64,000 nucleotides of DNA from Methylocystis bryophila (GTDB lineage: Bacteria > Pseudomonadota > Alphaproteobacteria > Rhizobiales > Beijerinckiaceae): positions 1,860,001 through 1,924,000 of the forward strand of contig NZ_AP027149.1 of assembly GCF_027925445.1 (NCBI RefSeq), in the 5' to 3' direction. This document shows positions 8,577 to 17,309 of this stretch, in pieces. Position 1 is the first letter of the stretch. Every line of letters starts with the position of its first letter. The notes beneath the pieces were generated by a model. That model saw only the letters and a list, made by a program, of their open reading frames with translations. It had not been told where the DNA came from and did not search any database. Position numbers and translations under genes: made by a program.

Positions 8577-9043
8577 GGAAGCGACTCGTCCTACTCTCGA
8601 TCCCAGTTCCGGAAATGATTCCAATCCGAATATGGCCTTCGTCACCACGCGCTGTTACGCTCACTCCAGTTTTAGGAAGTCGAATTTGCAATAAATCTTT
8701 GCATATCGTTGAGCAAATTGCCTACCAGCTGGTGTGAGCTGTACTCTGCTAGAGGAACGAATGAAAAGCGGTGCGCCAAGCCGACCTTCCAGGTTGCGAA
8801 TGCGACGGCTGATAGCCGATTCTTTGCGTTCGGAACTCTGCGGAAGCTGCCGTGGTCAGCGACAGCAATTACGCAATTTATGTCGCGGAGTAAACCTCTC
8901 AGCGAGGGTGGTTTTCTTTTCAGCTTCCAATATTCGAAAGCCGAAGTGCCTCCCTCGCTGAAGGTTGTGCTGTGGCGGAGACGCTCGCGAAAACCCCGGT
9001 TTACGCGCCATCTTCGTGGATTCGCCTAAAACGTCGATATCGC
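8577..9043. other. Gene-free spacer with an inverted repeat
   Basis: About 470 bases between galT and the convergent carbonic anhydrase gene. GC is lower than in the flanks and no frame shows a recognisable protein. It contains a perfect 10-base inverted repeat, TCAGCGAGGG at 8899-8908 and CCCTCGCTGA at 8952-8961, but no clear T-tract terminator. It may be decayed sequence from an earlier insertion. Confidence 0.5.
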
Positions 9044-9622
9044 TTAAGCGGCGCGACCGACTTCAGTGGCGCTGGGAACTTTGTTGAGACAACCGGTCTT
9101 CACATCATAGATGTAGCCGTAGATCGGAATGTCTTTTGGGACCAGCGGATGCTTGCGGATCCGCGCGACGTCCTGCGTAACGCTCTGTTCTTGCGATTTG
9201 ATCGTGAGCCATTTGACGAAGTGGCCGGCCGAGCAACCGCCGCCATGCTTCGGATTGGACCACTGCTTCCCATCGAACGAAGCCGTCGAAAGATTGTCTT
9301 CGAGTAGATCGCCCATCACCTCGTCGCAGAACAATTCCATTCCGCAGTCCGTGTGATGGATGACGAACCACTCCAGCGTTCCGAGCAACTTGTGAGAGAT
9401 CACGAGCGAGCGGATAGCGTCGTCGGATGCCCGCCCGCCCGCATTGCGCACGACATGCGCATCGCCCTCGGAAAGACCAGCATATTTGGCCGGGTCGAGC
9501 CGCGCGTCCATACAAGTCAGAATTGCAAAGCGCCTTGCCGGCGGCATCGCCAGCTGCCCCTTGTCTCCGAAGGCGGAGGCATATTTCGCGTTTGCCGCCA
9601 TCACCTCGTCGAGAATTGTCAT
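9044..9622 (-). CDS. Beta-class carbonic anhydrase
   Basis: A 192-residue cytoplasmic beta-carbonic anhydrase that interconverts CO2 and bicarbonate. Zinc and catalytic residues are visible as the ThrCysMetAspAlaArg motif near residue 36 and the HisHisThrAspCysGly motif near residue 90, with a GlyGlyArgAla segment between them. It belongs to the shorter subgroup resembling mycobacterial Rv1284 rather than the Can type found later in this window. A GAGGAGG ribosome site lies just upstream of the ATG at 9622. The gene is divergent from the LysR gene, with a dyad between them, so control by that regulator is plausible. Confidence 0.9.
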   Translation of the reverse strand: MTILDEVMAANAKYASAFGDKGQLAMPPARRFAILTCMDARLDPAKYAGLSEGDAHVVRNAGGRASDDAIRSLVISHKLLGTLEWFVIHHTDCGMELFCDEVMGDLLEDNLSTASFDGKQWSNPKHGGGCSAGHFVKWLTIKSQEQSVTQDVARIRKHPLVPKDIPIYGYIYDVKTGCLNKVPSATEVGRAA

Positions 9623-9702
9623 TCATTCCTCCTCTGTGGCTTGATCGCCTTGGGGCTTCTTAAGGGCGAGGTCCTGGGAGCTGAACTGCAATTTTTTCAT
9701 TC

Positions 9703-9729
9703 CCGCCATTAGGAAAATTCATTTGGCGG
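9703..9729. promoter_or_regulatory. Dyad CCGCCA-N15-TGGCGG between carbonic anhydrase and lysR
   Basis: A perfect 6-base inverted repeat with a 15-base AT-rich centre, in the 180-base divergent spacer between the carbonic anhydrase and LysR starts. Position and spacing suit a LysR-type regulator site, but the sequence alone does not show binding. Confidence 0.35.
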
Positions 9730-9804
9730 TCTTTAGAGTGACGTGTCGATAAAGAGTGGGCTTTTCCGCTCACCTCCGCCCGAGAATGAGGCTTGGACTG
9801 GCGA

Positions 9805-10728
9805 ATGACGGAGCTAAGGAATTTTGACCTCAATCTGCTGGTTGCGTTCAAGTTTCTCATGGAGGAACGAAGCGTCTCGCGAGCTGCGGAGAGGCTGTTT
9901 ATCAGCCAGTCGGCAATGAGCCATGTATTGCAGCGGCTCCGACGGCAGCTAGATGACCCGGTCTTGGTTAAAACTGCTGCGGGAATGAAGCCAACTCCAC
10001 GCGCTCAAGCCCTTTGGGAACCAGTCAAGACGATTCTGCGTGACGTAGAAAGGCTTGTCCATACCCCCGAAGAATTTTCGCCCGAAACTTGTCAGAAGCG
10101 CTTTGTCATCGCGGCTAGCGATTACGTTGAATTTACTTTGCTGCCCCCCTTCATTGCGGGGTTAAACCGTCGTGCTCCTGACATAGAAATACAGATAAGG
10201 CAATTAATTAATACTTCTCCAGAGACTGCAATCGAAGAGCATCAGGTTGATTTTGCAATAGGTTTTGATGTTATCATCAGCCCTTCGCCAAGGGTTTGCA
10301 GTAAGACGCTCTTTAAAGATGAAATAGTCTGTATCTGCAGAGACAACCATCCAGACCTAGTCGGGCCTCGGATTTCATTTGAACAGTTTATTTCAAGCAA
10401 GCAAATGGTGATTTCGCGCAGGTCCGCAGGAACGGGCCTCATCGATGACTGGCTGGAAAAGCATGGACAAACGAGGAAGGTTTCTCTTGTCGTTCCGAAC
10501 TTTCTCTCTGCTCCATGGATTGTTGCAAACACAGACCTGCTGCTGTCACTCCCTGCAAAGATTGCCGAGAGATTTGTGCATGCAGCGCCGCTCAAAATTT
10601 TGCCAATACCGATCGAGTTGCCAACATATGATGTGATTATGATCTGGCATCCCTTGCAGGAAAAAGAGCCAGATCATCAATGGATTAGACAGGAGATATT
10701 GGGAGCCAGCAGTGCGCCCACCGGATAA
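9805..10728 (+). CDS. LysR-family transcriptional regulator (NodD/NahR-like)
   Basis: A regulator of about 307 residues. The N-terminal winged helix is clear: a LeuArgAsnPheAspLeuAsnLeuLeu opening, a helix-turn-helix with SerValSerArgAlaAlaGlu and SerGlnSerAlaMetSer, and the Pro-Val-Leu-Val segment of the wing. The rest is the substrate-binding effector domain. I use the ATG at 9805; a TTG at 9793 is the alternative. The gene is visibly richer in A and T than its neighbours (for example 10140-10400), which suggests acquisition from elsewhere. It is divergent from the carbonic anhydrase gene and ends six bases before a serpin gene remnant. Confidence 0.88.
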   Translation: MTELRNFDLNLLVAFKFLMEERSVSRAAERLFISQSAMSHVLQRLRRQLDDPVLVKTAAGMKPTPRAQALWEPVKTILRDVERLVHTPEEFSPETCQKRFVIAASDYVEFTLLPPFIAGLNRRAPDIEIQIRQLINTSPETAIEEHQVDFAIGFDVIISPSPRVCSKTLFKDEIVCICRDNHPDLVGPRISFEQFISSKQMVISRRSAGTGLIDDWLEKHGQTRKVSLVVPNFLSAPWIVANTDLLLSLPAKIAERFVHAAPLKILPIPIELPTYDVIMIWHPLQEKEPDHQWIRQEILGASSAPTG

Positions 10729-10734
10729 ACGTAG

Positions 10735-10938
10735 AGAGTTCGCGCTCCGTGGACGGAGGAGGGCGCGCTCGCCAGCGCCGTGACGATCGTGAAGATCGTG
10801 GCGGCTGCGGCGAGACCGGCTCCGGAGCAGCCGCCGCTGCCCAAGCCTTTCTATGTCGACCATCCATTCCTCTTCTTCATTGTCGATCGCAAATCCGGGG
10901 CAATGTTATTCGAAGGCCGAATCGAAGAGCTACGCTGA
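10735..10938 (+). pseudogene. Serpin 3' remnant (C-terminal ~67 codons only)
   Basis: Reading from 10735 to the TGA at 10936-10938 gives the last part of a serpin-type protease inhibitor. It contains the hinge of the reactive-centre loop, Thr-Glu-Glu-Gly-Ala-Leu-Ala-Ser-Ala, then a Pro-rich stretch, then Phe-Tyr-Val-Asp-His-Pro-Phe-Leu-Phe-Phe-Ile, which fits the serpin signature pattern at every position, then the final strands (AlaMetLeuPheGluGlyArg). The other ~300 residues of a serpin are missing: an in-frame TAG lies at 10732-10734 and the LysR gene occupies the space upstream. I infer truncation by the event that brought in the LysR gene. It cannot make a working inhibitor alone. Confidence 0.75.
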
Positions 10939-11036
10939 GGCGGCGGCTTTCGTTTTCCTTCTCACGGCGATTTGGCTATGACGGCTATCGCCGTTCCACG
11001 CCATCTGGGCGCGCGGCGCATCGCGGAGGCCAGGCA

Positions 11037-12623
11037 TTGCAGAAATTCGACGCCGTCGTGATCGGCTCCGGCCTCGGCGGGCTGACCGCGGGCGCTCAGC
11101 TCGCGAAGGCCGGATATGCCGTCTTGCTGCTCGAGCGCAATTTCAGCCTCGGCGGCGCAGCCTCCGTCTATCGCGTCGGCTCGCTGACGATCGAGGCTTC
11201 GCTTCATCAGACCTCCGACGCGCGACATCCGCGCGACGTGAAGCACCGCATCCTCAAGGAGCTCGGCATTCTCGACGAGCTCGAGTTCCTGCCGACAGAC
11301 GCTGTGCACAAGGTGCGCGGCGGTCCCGTCGGCGAGCCCTTCGCGCTGCCGGCGGGCTTTGACGCCGCTCATGACGCGCTCGCCGAGCGCTTTCCGGACA
11401 AGCGCCACGCGATCCGAGACTTTCTGAACGATGTGGAGCGCATCCATGATTCGCTCTGGAACCTCAGAGAGGCCCGCGACGGCGCCTCGATCGCAAAGTT
11501 CCAGCGCGCCTTGTGGGAGCTGGAGCCTGCGGCGCGCGACTGGAACGCGACGCTCGACGAGGTGCTCGAGCGCTGCTTTGGCGCGGGTGAGGCGGTAAAA
11601 TGCGCGCTCGGCGCCAATCTCCTCTATTTTGGCGACGATCCGCGGCGCATCTGGTGGGTGTATTATGCGCTGGCCCAGGGCGCGAACATCGCGTCGGGGA
11701 CGGCCTATATCAAAGGCGGCTCACGGCAGTTGAGCCTCAAGCTCGCCAAGGTGATCACCAAGGCGGGCGGCGTGGTCCGCCTCGGCCGCGAAGCCTCGGC
11801 GATCTTGACGAATGCGCAGGGCGGCGTGACCGGCGTCCGGCATGTCGCGCGCAAGGCCGGGGGCGACGAAGAAGAGGTTCTCGCGCCCGTGGTGCTCGCC
11901 AATTGCGCGCCCCATGTCGCGGCCGAAATCCTGCCCGAGGCGCAACGGGAGGCGATGGAGGCGGCGTTCGGCGGCAGGCCGCTTTCCACCTCGCTGTTTT
12001 GCGCCAATTTCGGGCTCTCGGCGCGTCCGGAGACGATTGGCATGCGAGAATATTGTGAGATCGTGCTGCCGGAAGGCATGACGCGCTTCTCGCAATATGC
12101 CGAAGGAGCCGAGGCGCTTGGCTCTAATCCGGACGCGGCGCTGCCGCCTTATGCGATCGCGAATTTCACCGCGGTCGATTCTGGCCTCTGGGACGAGCCG
12201 CCGCATCTCGTCGCCGTTCTCGGCCTCGACCGCCTCGCCAATTGGAAAGGCCTCGCGCGGGAGGAGGCGGTCGCGCGCCGCGACGCTTGGCTCGGCGCCA
12301 TCGAAAAGCGTCTCGATCGCGACCATCCTGGTTTCGCAGACTTGGTTAAGGAGCGCGTCTTTCTCAACGCGCATTCGATGGCAGGCTATCTTCGCACGCC
12401 CGAGGGCGCCGTGTACGGCTTCGAGCCCTTGCCGCCGGAGGCGACCATTCTCGCGGGATTTCCTCGCACGCCGGCGACGCCCGTCGGCGGTCTTTATCTC
12501 GCCTCGGCCTTTGGCGGGGAGCACGGCTTCAACGGCGCCATTTTGTCCGGCGCCGAAGCGGCGCGGCTGGCGGCGCGCGACCTCGAGTCGCGGCGCCTCG
12601 ACAGCGGAGGCTCCGGCTGCTAG
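11037..12623 (+). CDS. CrtI/phytoene-desaturase-like FAD-dependent oxidoreductase
   Basis: A 528-residue flavoprotein of the phytoene desaturase / carotenoid isomerase / retinol saturase superfamily. The dinucleotide-binding fold is at the N-terminus (ValValIleGlySerGlyLeuGlyGlyLeu, closing with LeuGluArg about 20 residues later) and the C-terminal FAD contact is GlyLeuTyrLeuAlaSerAlaPhe. The start is TTG at 11037, with GGAGG seven bases upstream and the flavin motif starting at once; the frame is open further upstream but that part crosses the serpin remnant. Substrate is unknown. It lies 119 bases before fhcB on the same strand, so a link to the C1 cluster is possible but unproven. Confidence 0.8.
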   Translation: MQKFDAVVIGSGLGGLTAGAQLAKAGYAVLLLERNFSLGGAASVYRVGSLTIEASLHQTSDARHPRDVKHRILKELGILDELEFLPTDAVHKVRGGPVGEPFALPAGFDAAHDALAERFPDKRHAIRDFLNDVERIHDSLWNLREARDGASIAKFQRALWELEPAARDWNATLDEVLERCFGAGEAVKCALGANLLYFGDDPRRIWWVYYALAQGANIASGTAYIKGGSRQLSLKLAKVITKAGGVVRLGREASAILTNAQGGVTGVRHVARKAGGDEEEVLAPVVLANCAPHVAAEILPEAQREAMEAAFGGRPLSTSLFCANFGLSARPETIGMREYCEIVLPEGMTRFSQYAEGAEALGSNPDAALPPYAIANFTAVDSGLWDEPPHLVAVLGLDRLANWKGLAREEAVARRDAWLGAIEKRLDRDHPGFADLVKERVFLNAHSMAGYLRTPEGAVYGFEPLPPEATILAGFPRTPATPVGGLYLASAFGGEHGFNGAILSGAEAARLAARDLESRRLDSGGSGC

Positions 12624-12742
12624 GCAGGGGCAACGCCGGCGCGGATCCTATGCTGGAGCGAATTCCGATCGCGAAAGATTCGAAGCTTTCGCATCGATTC
12701 GCCCGGGGCTCGTGGGCGAGGACGGGAGTCTGACGGGAAGAA

Positions 12743-13840
12743 ATGAGCCACGCAACGCTCGACGGGGCGCCGATCGCCCTCGAAGACGCTTATGAGCATG
12801 CCGCGCGTCTTCTCGAGGCCGCAAAATTTCCGCTCATTGCCGGATTAGGCGCCGACGCCGCGGGCGCTCGCGCCGGGATCCTTTTGGCCGAGCGGCTGCG
12901 CGGCGCTTACGATCATCTCGCTTCGGAGGCGATTCTCGCCGATCTCGAGGTGATGCGGAGCTTCGCCATGTTCACGACGACGCCGAACGAAGCGCGCCTG
13001 CGCGCTGACGTCGTGCTGCTCGTCGGCCCGGGGCTTGCGGCGCAATCCCCCGCGCTCTTCGAGCGGCTGGCGCTCGAAAAGGGCGTGCATTTCCAGAACG
13101 GCGCGGCGCGCAAGATCATCTGGCTCGGGCCGAAAGCCGGTGAAGGAAAGATCGAGGGCGCGGAGGTCGAAACTCTCTCGGCGACCCGCGAGGCTTTGCC
13201 GCTGATTCTCGCGGCGCTTCGCGCCCGCGTCGGCGGCCGCCCCGTGGCGCTCGCTCCCGCCGTGGCCAAGAAGCTGGACGCTGTCGCGGAGACGCTCAGA
13301 ACCGCGCGCTTCGGCGTGGCGGTCTGGTCGGGCTCCAGCGTAGACACGCTCGTCGTCGAAGCGCTGCAAGGCCTGCTCTCCGACCTTAACGCGACGACGC
13401 GCTTCACCGGCGTCCCGATCGGCGCGCGCTCCGGCGCCGCGGGCGTCACGCAGCTCAGCGGCTGGATGACGGGCTTTCCTCCCCGCACGGGCTTTGGTCG
13501 CGGCTATCCCGAGCATGACCCCTGGCGCTTCGAGGCGAAGCGTCTCGTCGAAAGCGGCGAGACGGATGCGGTGTTGTGGATCTCCGCCTATGACGGCGAA
13601 GCGCCGCCGTGGAAATCGGGAGGCCCGAAAACCGTGACGCTTGCGCCCAAAGGCGCAAAGCCCGGACGCGGCCTCCATATCGAGATCGGCCGGCCCGGCG
13701 AGGATCACGACGCGCTCGAATTCTCGCAGGCGATCGCCGCTTTCACCTTGACCCAGGCGCGCGCGCCGAGCGGCGCGCCAAGCGTCGCAGCCGCGATCGC
13801 CGCGATCGACGCCAGGATTTCGGAGGGCGTTTCTTGCTGA
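12743..13840 (+). CDS. fhcB: Formyltransferase/hydrolase complex subunit B
   Basis: A 365-residue subunit of the Fhc complex, which in methylotrophs transfers formyl from tetrahydromethanopterin to methylofuran and hydrolyses it to formate. It resembles the molybdopterin-binding domain of archaeal formylmethanofuran dehydrogenase subunit B but lacks the N-terminal Cys cluster for iron-sulfur binding, in keeping with a hydrolytic rather than redox role. The identification rests on sequence plus its position immediately before fhcA, fhcD and fhcC. Its last seven bases overlap the fhcA start. A GGGAAG-like ribosome site precedes the ATG. Confidence 0.9.
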   Translation: MSHATLDGAPIALEDAYEHAARLLEAAKFPLIAGLGADAAGARAGILLAERLRGAYDHLASEAILADLEVMRSFAMFTTTPNEARLRADVVLLVGPGLAAQSPALFERLALEKGVHFQNGAARKIIWLGPKAGEGKIEGAEVETLSATREALPLILAALRARVGGRPVALAPAVAKKLDAVAETLRTARFGVAVWSGSSVDTLVVEALQGLLSDLNATTRFTGVPIGARSGAAGVTQLSGWMTGFPPRTGFGRGYPEHDPWRFEAKRLVESGETDAVLWISAYDGEAPPWKSGGPKTVTLAPKGAKPGRGLHIEIGRPGEDHDALEFSQAIAAFTLTQARAPSGAPSVAAAIAAIDARISEGVSC

Positions 13841-15468
13841 CCTGCATTCACGGCGGCCATGTGATCGACCCCGCGACGGGGCGCGACGGCGTTGGCGACG
13901 TCTGGTTCGAGAACGGCCGGATCGTCGAGAAGCCGGAAGGGCGCGCGCCGGACGCAAGCCACGACGCGTCGGGTCATGTCGTCATGGCCGGAGCGATCGA
14001 CATCCATTCCCACATCGCCGGCGGCAATGTGAACACGGCGCGGCTGCTGTTGCCGGAGATGCATCGCGCGATTCGCGCGCGGCTCGCTGGCACGCCGCTC
14101 TCGACGGCCAAATGGTCGACCTATGAGACGGGCCGGCTCTATGCGCAGATGGGCTTCACCACTGTGGTCGAGCCCGCCATGGCGCCCCACAGCGCGATCC
14201 AGACGCAACTCGAGCTGGCTGATACGCCGCTGCTCGACACCGGCGCGCTGACCGTGCTCGGCAATGACGACTTTCTCTTAAATCAGCTGCGCACGGGCGA
14301 GAGCGAGACCGCGATCAGCGACTATGTCGCGCGCACCGTGGACGCGACCAAGAGCCTGGGGTTGAAATGCATCAACCCGGGCGGGGTCGAAGGCTTCAAG
14401 GAGAACATGCGCGTCTTCGGGCTCGACGACGTCGTGCCCTTCTATGGCGTCACCTCGCGCCAGATCATCCAGGCGCTGCAAAAGGCGACGCAGGCGGTCG
14501 GCATTCACCATCCGCTGCATCTGCACATGAACAACCTCGGCATCGCCGGCAATATCGAGACGGCGCTCGCGACGATCGACGCCGTGCAGGGCCTGCCGCT
14601 GCATCTCGCGCATGTGCAGTTCTACGCTTATGGCAAGGAAGGCAAGAACGCCTTCTCGTCGGCCGCCGCGGCCTTCGCCGAGAAGGTCAACGCCAATAAG
14701 AACGTCAGCGTCGATGTCGGCGCGGTGATGTTCTCCGACACGGTCACCGTCTCCTCCGACGTGTTGAAGCAGTTCAACAGCATGCCGGGCGCGGTCCCGA
14801 AGAAGGGCGCGATCTTCGACGGCGACGCCAACGGCGGCGGCATCGTGCCATACGCCTATAAGATCTCGAACTACTACAACGCCGTGCAATGGGCGGCGGG
14901 GCTCGAGCTGTTCCTGCTCATCGACGATCCGCACCAAGTCTTCTTCACGACGGATCATCCGAACGGCGGACCCTTCACCACTTATCCCGAGCTCTTCGCG
15001 CTGTTGATGAGCGCGGATCTGCGCGCGCAATGGCTTTCGCGCCTTCCGGCGGAAGTCCTGGAGGTTACGAAGCTCGCGGAGATCAAGCGCGAATACACGC
15101 TCTATGAGATCGCGCAGATGAGCCGGTCCGGCGCCGCCAAGCTCTTCGGCTTCACCGATCGCGGCAAGCTCGCTCCCGGCGCCGTCGCCGACATCGCGGT
15201 CTACAAGGATCAGAGAGACAAAGCCGGCATGTTCCGTAATGCGGCGCTCGTCTTCAAGGATGGCGAGCTCATCGTTGAAGCGGGCGAGGTCAAGCGCTAC
15301 AAGCGCGGACGGACGCTCCACACGAGTCCCAAATTCGACGGGGCGATCGAGCGCCGTCTCGATCGTTATTACGACGATCTCTACGGGCTGCCGCGCACGA
15401 TCTTCGACGTGCCGCAGGCGGCGCTTCCCAACGCCGACGCCTTTGCGGAGGTCGCATGTCGCAGCTGA
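13834..15468 (+). CDS. fhcA: Formyltransferase/hydrolase complex subunit A (formyl hydrolase)
   Basis: A 544-residue amidohydrolase-fold subunit that hydrolyses formyl-methylofuran to formate in the cytoplasm. The N-terminal metal-site His-x-His is seen in GlyAlaIleAspIleHisSerHisIle, with later His residues in HisHisProLeuHisLeuHisMet and an Asp-His-Pro near the C-terminus. Start chosen is TTG at 13834: GGAGGG lies seven bases upstream, and translation gives Leu-Thr-Cys-Ile-His-Gly-Gly, as in known FhcA openings. It overlaps fhcB by seven bases and fhcD by 13, so the four subunits are translated as one tightly packed unit. Confidence 0.93.
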   Translation: MLTCIHGGHVIDPATGRDGVGDVWFENGRIVEKPEGRAPDASHDASGHVVMAGAIDIHSHIAGGNVNTARLLLPEMHRAIRARLAGTPLSTAKWSTYETGRLYAQMGFTTVVEPAMAPHSAIQTQLELADTPLLDTGALTVLGNDDFLLNQLRTGESETAISDYVARTVDATKSLGLKCINPGGVEGFKENMRVFGLDDVVPFYGVTSRQIIQALQKATQAVGIHHPLHLHMNNLGIAGNIETALATIDAVQGLPLHLAHVQFYAYGKEGKNAFSSAAAAFAEKVNANKNVSVDVGAVMFSDTVTVSSDVLKQFNSMPGAVPKKGAIFDGDANGGGIVPYAYKISNYYNAVQWAAGLELFLLIDDPHQVFFTTDHPNGGPFTTYPELFALLMSADLRAQWLSRLPAEVLEVTKLAEIKREYTLYEIAQMSRSGAAKLFGFTDRGKLAPGAVADIAVYKDQRDKAGMFRNAALVFKDGELIVEAGEVKRYKRGRTLHTSPKFDGAIERRLDRYYDDLYGLPRTIFDVPQAALPNADAFAEVACRS

Positions 15469-16364
15469 CCCGCCGGGGCGTCCGCATCGACGACAGTTTC
15501 GCCGAGGCCTTTCCGATGGCCGGCACGGGGCTAGTCATCACCGCGCCGACGCGCAAATGGGCGATGATCGCCGCGCAGACGGCGACCGGCTACGCAACCT
15601 CGGTCATCGGCTGCGACTGCGAGGCGGGCGTCGATCGCGAGCTTTCGCCGAAGGAAACGCCGGACGGGCGTCCGGGCGTGCGCATCCTCGCTTTCGGCTT
15701 CTCGACCAAGGCGGTCGAGAAGGCGCTCGTCAATCGTGTCGGACAATGCCTCCTCACCTGCCCGGGCACCGCCGTCTTCTCGGCGATGGACGGCGACGTG
15801 AAGATCAAGGTCGGCGATTCGATGCGTCAGTTCGGCGATCGCTGGCAGATTTCGAAGGCGATAGACGGCAAGCGTTTCTGGCGTGTGCCGGTGATGGACG
15901 GCGAGTTTCTCGTCGAATCCCAGGTCGGCGTCGTCAAGAAATGCGTCGGCGGCGGCAACCTTCTCGTGATGGGCGAGGATTGGGACAAGACGATGCGCGC
16001 GACCGAGGCGGGCGTCGCGGCGATCGCTAAGGTCCCGGATACGATCACGCCCTTTCCCGGCGGCATCGTGCGCTCGGGCTCGAAGGTCGGCTCGAAATAC
16101 AAGGGCATGTCCGCGTCCACCAATGACGCCTATTGCCCAACCTTGCGCGGCGTGACCGCAAGCGCGCTCGATCCCGACATCGGCTGCGTGCTCGAGATCG
16201 TCATCGACGGGCTTTCGAATGAGGCGGTGGCGCTCGCGATGCGCGCCGCTATCAAGGCCATCGTCGCGCTCGGCCCCAAGACGGGCGCAAAGCGCATCGG
16301 CGCCGGCAACTATGGCGGCAAGCTCGGACCGTTCCACTATCATTTGAAGGATCTTTTGCCGTGA
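15456..16364 (+). CDS. fhcD: Formylmethanofuran:tetrahydromethanopterin formyltransferase
   Basis: A 302-residue subunit (Ftr family) moving the formyl group between tetrahydromethanopterin and the furan cofactor. Family features include the PheAlaGluAlaPheProMet segment near residue 18, the ThrGlyTyrAlaThrSerValIleGlyCysAsp region, and the C-terminal LysLeuGlyProPheHisTyrHisLeu ending. Length matches the family. It begins inside the end of fhcA and its stop overlaps the GTG of fhcC by four bases. Confidence 0.95.
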   Translation: MSQLTRRGVRIDDSFAEAFPMAGTGLVITAPTRKWAMIAAQTATGYATSVIGCDCEAGVDRELSPKETPDGRPGVRILAFGFSTKAVEKALVNRVGQCLLTCPGTAVFSAMDGDVKIKVGDSMRQFGDRWQISKAIDGKRFWRVPVMDGEFLVESQVGVVKKCVGGGNLLVMGEDWDKTMRATEAGVAAIAKVPDTITPFPGGIVRSGSKVGSKYKGMSASTNDAYCPTLRGVTASALDPDIGCVLEIVIDGLSNEAVALAMRAAIKAIVALGPKTGAKRIGAGNYGGKLGPFHYHLKDLLP

Positions 16365-17170
16365 AGCCGCTGGTGTTCACGCTCCGTAGCGAGCCCGCGC
16401 AAAGGCTCGACCTCTCGAAGCTCACGCCCGATCGTCTGCTCGGCAAGAGCGTCAAGGAGATCGAGGCGATCGATCTCGCGACGACGAAGGCCGCGGTCAA
16501 GGTCGGCGACGTCTTCAAGCTGCGCGCCGGCGATCCGCATGAGCTGCGTTTCGAGGGCGGCTCGGAGCGTTTCGACCTTCTCGGCGCGAAGCTGTTGGCG
16601 GGCTATTCGATCCATGTCAACGGCGACGTCGGGATGGGGCTCGGGCGCCAGGCGCAGGGCGGGGCGATTGCGGTCCGCGGTGACGCCGGCGCTTATGTCG
16701 CGAGCGGCATGACGGCGGGACGTATCGAGATCGACGGAGACGCCGGCGATTTCCTTTGCGGACCCTTGGCCGGCGAGCTCGCCGGCATGTCGGGCGGCCG
16801 CGTGATTGTGCGCGGCTCGGTTGGCAATCGCGCCGGGGATCGGCTGCGACGCGGGATCGTTGTGATCGAAGGCGACGCGGGCGAAGATTTGGGCTCGCGC
16901 GCCATTGCGGGGACCATTGTGCTGCTCGGCCATGCCGCGGGGCGGCTGGGCTATCTCAACAAGCGCGCATCCCTCGTCCTCTCGCAGCGTCGAGATTTTG
17001 GTCCGACCTACGTCGATTGTGGCGCCCACAACTTTTCCTTTGCGAAGCTCTTTGCCAGGGCGCTCAATGAAGACAGTCGTCGCGCCGCCCGCCTGTTGAA
17101 CCAGCGGCTTCAGCGCTATGCCGGCGACACGGCGGTCTATGGCAAGGGCGAGATTCTGACGCCCGCGTGA
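16361..17170 (+). CDS. fhcC: Formyltransferase/hydrolase complex subunit C
   Basis: A 269-residue structural subunit with the right-handed beta-helix typical of FmdC/FwdC and of the glutamate synthase C-terminal domain. Regular glycine-rich rungs are visible from about residue 85 to 205 (for example GlyAspValGlyMetGlyLeu, GlyAspAlaGlyAlaTyrVal, GlySerValGlyAsnArgAla, GlyAspAlaGlyGluAspLeu). The start is GTG at 16361 overlapping the fhcD stop. It closes the fhcBADC order known from Methylobacterium and methanotrophs. About 140 bases follow before kup, without an obvious terminator. Confidence 0.93.
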   Translation: MKPLVFTLRSEPAQRLDLSKLTPDRLLGKSVKEIEAIDLATTKAAVKVGDVFKLRAGDPHELRFEGGSERFDLLGAKLLAGYSIHVNGDVGMGLGRQAQGGAIAVRGDAGAYVASGMTAGRIEIDGDAGDFLCGPLAGELAGMSGGRVIVRGSVGNRAGDRLRRGIVVIEGDAGEDLGSRAIAGTIVLLGHAAGRLGYLNKRASLVLSQRRDFGPTYVDCGAHNFSFAKLFARALNEDSRRAARLLNQRLQRYAGDTAVYGKGEILTPA

Positions 17171-17309
17171 GGCGAGGGGCGGGGGAGGTCCGGGAGCGCG
17201 ACAGTCGGCGCGACTCGGCGGGGATCGAGCGATACAAACTTTTAGAATCGATCACCTTCCCTGCGCTTGAGCGGTTCTCTCAAACGCGCGGTGATCTAGG
17301 GTCTCGCCG

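Noticed and set aside
8709..9029. Plus-strand frame of 106 codons in the galT/carbonic anhydrase spacer
   Set aside because: No ribosome site, no domain, biased composition; the overlapping frame at 8734 is equally featureless.
12845..13957. Minus-strand frame of 370 codons across fhcB/fhcA
   Set aside because: Shadow of the fhc genes; no protein features.
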